From Thermodesulfobacteriales bacterium (lineage in GTDB: Bacteria; Desulfobacterota_D; UBA1144; Nemesobacterales; UBA2774): a stretch of DNA of 8,784 nucleotides. How positions within the stretch are numbered: the stretch's first letter is position 1; each line of letters starts with the position of its first letter. The stretch is taken from contig SPCL01000086.1 in the NCBI GenBank assembly GCA_004525335.1, positions 1 to 8,784 on the forward strand, given 5' to 3'. Shown piece by piece: positions 7,084-8,784 of this stretch. Position numbers and translations under genes: made by a program. The notes under the pieces were generated by a model. The model was given only the letters and a program-made list of their open reading frames with translations, was not told the DNA's origin and did no database searches.

Positions 7084-7386
7084 TTAAGATATTTCCGTTT
7101 CACTTTCTATTTCATATGATATTAGGTTAGGCTCACCTACTGTCAGTTCCGGGACTTTTAAAGCGAACTCTTTAAAATGAGGCTCTCCAAAATGAAGATC
7201 CAGGTCTTCTCGACTCCCCCACTTTTCATAAAATGTAAATGAATCTGGAGAGAAGGGGTCTTGAAGGAAATCATAAATTATACATCCCTCCTCACTCCGG
7301 GACGGTTCAATAGCCTCTTTGGCTAGAGCAATCATTTGCTCTCTGCACCCGGGTTTCGCCTTAAATTTGGCAATTAATATCAGCAT
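7084..7386 (-). CDS. ABM-domain protein (YgiN-like putative quinol monooxygenase)
   Basis: A 100-residue protein of the antibiotic-biosynthesis-monooxygenase ferredoxin-like fold. It shows LILIAKFKAKPG at the N-terminus, EPSRSEEGCIIYDFLQD (27-43), FTFYEKWGSREDLDLHF (50-66) and EPHFKEF (68-74). His65 and His70 occupy places that are conserved in the family. Members such as YgiN act on quinols without a cofactor, while others degrade heme or tailor polyketides; the role here is not known. AAAGGAGAA lies just before ATG. It is the first gene of a minus-strand pair with the peptide-binding lipoprotein and diverges from the CMD-domain gene. Confidence 0.85.
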   Translation of the reverse strand: MLILIAKFKAKPGCREQMIALAKEAIEPSRSEEGCIIYDFLQDPFSPDSFTFYEKWGSREDLDLHFGEPHFKEFALKVPELTVGEPNLISYEIESETEIS

Positions 7387-7419
7387 GATTTCTCCTTTAC
7401 AAAATTAATAGTAGACCGT

Positions 7420-7447
7420 AGTATAGGCAGAGCTAAGTATACTGAAA
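7420..7447 (-). promoter_or_regulatory. Possible promoter of the ABM-SBP gene pair
   Basis: TATACT (7425-7420 on the minus strand) matches five of six -10 positions and would start transcription about 30 bases before the ATG. The best -35 at 16 bases spacing is TTTCAG, a weak match. A second TATACT overlaps the palindrome AGTATACT at 7436-7443. The call rests mainly on the -10 box and its placement. Confidence 0.35.
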
Positions 7448-7475
7448 TCAGCAATAAACTAAATTTAGTATTTCA
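7436..7475. repeat. Cluster of short palindromes between divergent genes, possible operator
   Basis: Within 40 bases lie AGTATACT (7436-7443), CTGA-AA-TCAG (7442-7451), the perfect 12-base palindrome ACTAAATTTAGT (7458-7469), and the pair TGAAAT (7443-7448) and ATTTCA (7470-7475). They sit in the 109-base spacer between the ABM gene and the CMD gene, where both promoters must be. A regulator site is plausible; the AT-rich composition makes some of this expected by chance. Confidence 0.35.
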
Positions 7476-7495
7476 ATTTCGATCAGGAGGAAAAC

Positions 7496-7879
7496 ATGTC
7501 CGACGATAAATACACACAAGGGTTAAAGAAACTCGAAGAGATTTCCCCAGGAGCTGCTGAAAGAACAAAACAAAGCCTCGAAGATATAGCTCCCGATATG
7601 GTGAAGTATCTGATGGAATTTGTTTTCGGAGAAATAGCATCTCGTCCCGGACTTGATATGAGGGCCCGTGAAATAGCCGCTGTAGCGTCATTAGCTACAC
7701 TAGGCACGGCTCCTAATCAACTCAAGGTACATATCAAAGGAGCGCTCAATTGCGGATGCACCAGGGAAGAAATTGTCGAGGTTTTAATGCAGATATTAGT
7801 CTATGCCGGATTCCCCGCTGCGCTTACAGGTCTCAGGCTGGCAAAAGAAGTTTTTAAAGAGATAGACGAAGCAGCATAA
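7496..7879 (+). CDS. Carboxymuconolactone decarboxylase (CMD/AhpD-like) family protein
   Basis: A 127-residue protein with the CMD fold signatures: RPGLDMRAREIAAVASLATLG (50-70), LKVHIKGALNCGCTREEIVEVL (76-97) and YAGFPAALTGLRLA (103-116). Enzymes of this group are either true 4-carboxymuconolactone decarboxylases of aromatic degradation or AhpD-like peroxidase partners using a CxxC pair. Here the Cys pair is C86-x-C88 (NCGC), in the segment before the eEI.EV helix, rather than the CxxC of AhpD. The function is therefore open; a gamma-carboxymuconolactone decarboxylase-like protein is the nearest guess. AGGAGG lies 6 bases before ATG. The gene stands alone, divergent from the ABM gene, and ends two bases from the stop of the convergent porin remnant. 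Confidence 0.9.
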   Translation: MSDDKYTQGLKKLEEISPGAAERTKQSLEDIAPDMVKYLMEFVFGEIASRPGLDMRAREIAAVASLATLGTAPNQLKVHIKGALNCGCTREEIVEVLMQILVYAGFPAALTGLRLAKEVFKEIDEAA

Positions 7880-7881
7880 TT

Positions 7882-8501
7882 TTATAAAGAAACGCCTAAT
7901 TGGAATCCAAGCACTAAGGCATTTGGTATATCCCCTGTTCCTCCGGGCTTAATTACATACTGAATATCGGGCTGAATATTAAGCCACTGAGTGAGTTGGA
8001 TTTTGTACATCCATTCAAGTACCATTTCAAAATCTTCTGATCCGGTTATTTCTGAAACCAGGCTAAATTCTGTAGGTTCGGGCACTGGCTTATCGAGTTT
8101 ATTGCTGTACTTGCCGTAAACAACTGCAAAACCTGCATAATCTGTGTCGCGACCCGGTATAAGACCTTTATACACCAATCCACCATTTAGGAAAAATGGG
8201 AAGGTGTTTATCTCACTGTCAGGAGCAAAAAGTAAAGAGACAAAAGGGTTCAATCCCTGATCTGCTTTTAATCCTGTTCCGCCCTTTTCCTTGTAGATCA
8301 TCTGATCTAGCAAGATATAAAAGCAAAGTTGCCGTTTTTAGTAGAGCCAGGGTTTGTGAAATTATTAAAATCTCCGGTTTGATAATAGGCCCCCAGCTTA
8401 TAGTTGCCCGGAAGTCCAGGGGAGCGAAAAAATTCGTTTAGGTGATATCCTTGTTTAATCTGCTCTTTCGTATGACTGTTATGATAACCTTTCTCTGTTA
8501 T
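7882..8501 (-). pseudogene. Truncated and frameshifted OprB-type carbohydrate-selective porin
   Basis: The 3' part (8313 down to 7882) encodes a typical OprB C-terminus: EDFEMVLEWMYKIQLTQWLN, then IQPDIQYVIKPGG and NALVLGFQLGVSL. Immediately upstream in another frame (8501-8307) lies more OprB-like protein, including LNEFFRSPGLPGNYKLGAYY and the continuation QTGDFNNFTNPGS, ending in TAG. The two frames join cleanly if one T is restored in the TTTT run (plus strand AAAA, 8319-8322), giving NGNFAFYILLDQMIY. Homology is lost before about 8450; a TAG lies at 8504-8502 and no ATG, GTG or TTG starts this frame. About 200 residues remain of a family normally 400 or more. The TTG at 8313 could start a 143-residue product but lacks a ribosome site. 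A sequencing error could explain the frameshift, but not the missing 5' half. Confidence 0.85.
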
Positions 8502-8543
8502 CTAGGACAGCCCCTAAATTATTTAGCCTCTACTTAAGTCCTT

Positions 8544-8573
8544 ATTATAAGCTTTCTCGCAAAATAAAGTCAA
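8544..8573 (-). promoter_or_regulatory. Retained sigma70-like promoter facing the porin remnant
   Basis: TTGACT (8573-8568 on the minus strand), an 18-base spacer and a perfect TATAAT (8549-8544) form a near-consensus promoter with a start near 8537. It points at the porin remnant, about 36 bases before its first readable codon. It is probably the original porin promoter, left behind when the 5' part of the coding sequence was lost. The transcript would lack a proper start codon for the porin frame. Confidence 0.65.
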
Positions 8574-8713
8574 CATCATTATTCTGGATATCGTTAGATT
8601 TTTACTGTATGTGTATATTGCTGATAAATTCGCTCTATTGACACGTTTTTGATATACTAAAGGACAGGCGGTTGTATCGATACCAAATTAAAATTTTTTT
8701 TCTGGAGGATGTT
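8574..8713 (+). other. Leader and upstream region of the right-edge lipoprotein gene, with a palindrome
   Basis: This non-coding stretch must hold the promoter of the gene at 8714. TTGACA (8638-8643) and TATACT (8653-8658) are both good boxes but only 9 bases apart, too close for a normal sigma70 promoter, so no promoter is assigned. GTATCGATAC (8674-8683) is a perfect 10-base palindrome and can be extended by TT/AA with one bulge. An A/T-rich run (8686-8700) precedes the ribosome site. Nothing else is recognised. Confidence 0.4.
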
Positions 8714-8784
8714 ATGAAAGTCAGAAGTCTAATTTTGTCATTAGTAATAGTTTGTTTGATGGTTAGCGCATGTGCGAGACCTAA
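8714..8784 (+). CDS. Lipoprotein of unknown function, partial (N-terminal 23 residues)
   Basis: Only the signal peptide is in the window: MKVRSLILSLVIVCLMVSAC followed by ARP. The positively charged start, hydrophobic stretch and lipobox MVSAC (Cys20) mark an exported lipoprotein. GGAGG (8704-8708) stands 5 bases before the ATG, which makes the start firm. The mature protein lies beyond the window, so no function can be given. A solute-binding protein or surface lipoprotein would be typical. Confidence 0.8.
   Translation, partial: MKVRSLILSLVIVCLMVSACARP

Noticed and set aside
7473..7707. Minus-strand open frames over the start of the CMD gene
   Set aside because: They are antisense to a clear CMD-family protein with a strong ribosome site.
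8307..8330. Programmed -1 frameshift in the porin
   Set aside because: The site GCTTTTATA does not fit the X XXY YYZ slippery pattern, no stimulating structure is obvious, and the gene lacks its 5' half anyway.
8196..8441. Plus-strand open frame of 81 codons
   Set aside because: It is antisense to the porin remnant, whose homology explains the sequence; no ribosome site or recognisable product.
8636..8655. Possible sigma54 promoter (TGACACG near TTGAT)
   Set aside because: The GG and GC elements are imperfect and the distance between them is one base short of the consensus.

Overview
The window looks like a piece of chromosome from a Gram-negative bacterium with fairly low GC (about 40% by eye). 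The evidence for an outer membrane is a TonB-dependent receptor, an OprB-type porin remnant and three lipoprotein signal peptides. Two flavin/F420-type oxidoreductases and the mix of small enzyme families suggest an uncultivated environmental lineage, but no gene here fixes the phylum.

Left part (1-3107, minus strand): a vitamin B12-controlled uptake operon. A sigma70-like promoter (3078-3107) precedes a well-preserved cobalamin riboswitch (2875-3043). A hairpin (2793-2819) then buries the Shine-Dalgarno sequence of a BtuB-like TonB-dependent receptor (901-2787). The receptor reading frame is complete, from signal peptide through TonB box, plug and barrel, but its only plausible start codon is ATA. 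No ATG, GTG or TTG occurs in frame before codon 187. Thirty bases downstream, a lipoprotein with YVTN/YncE-like beta-propeller repeats (870 to the window edge) begins. Receptor plus beta-propeller lipoprotein under B12 control resembles the BtuB-BtuG arrangement known from Bacteroides, and is the most interesting hypothesis in this window.

Middle part (3144-5445): two divergently transcribed luciferase-like (LLM) oxidoreductases of different subclasses share a 163-base promoter region. That region has a TATAAT box for each gene and a perfect 7-7-7 inverted repeat between them. A strong terminator hairpin (5416-5445) follows the plus-strand gene.

Right part (5460-8784): a minus-strand pair encodes an antibiotic-biosynthesis-monooxygenase (YgiN-like) protein and an orphan OppA-like peptide-binding lipoprotein. 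It diverges from a carboxymuconolactone-decarboxylase/AhpD-like gene across a palindrome-rich spacer. After this comes a decayed OprB-type porin that keeps its promoter and about 200 C-terminal codons, but has lost its 5' half and carries a one-base frameshift. At the right edge a new lipoprotein gene starts. No tRNA, rRNA, CRISPR array, transposase or insertion sequence was seen.
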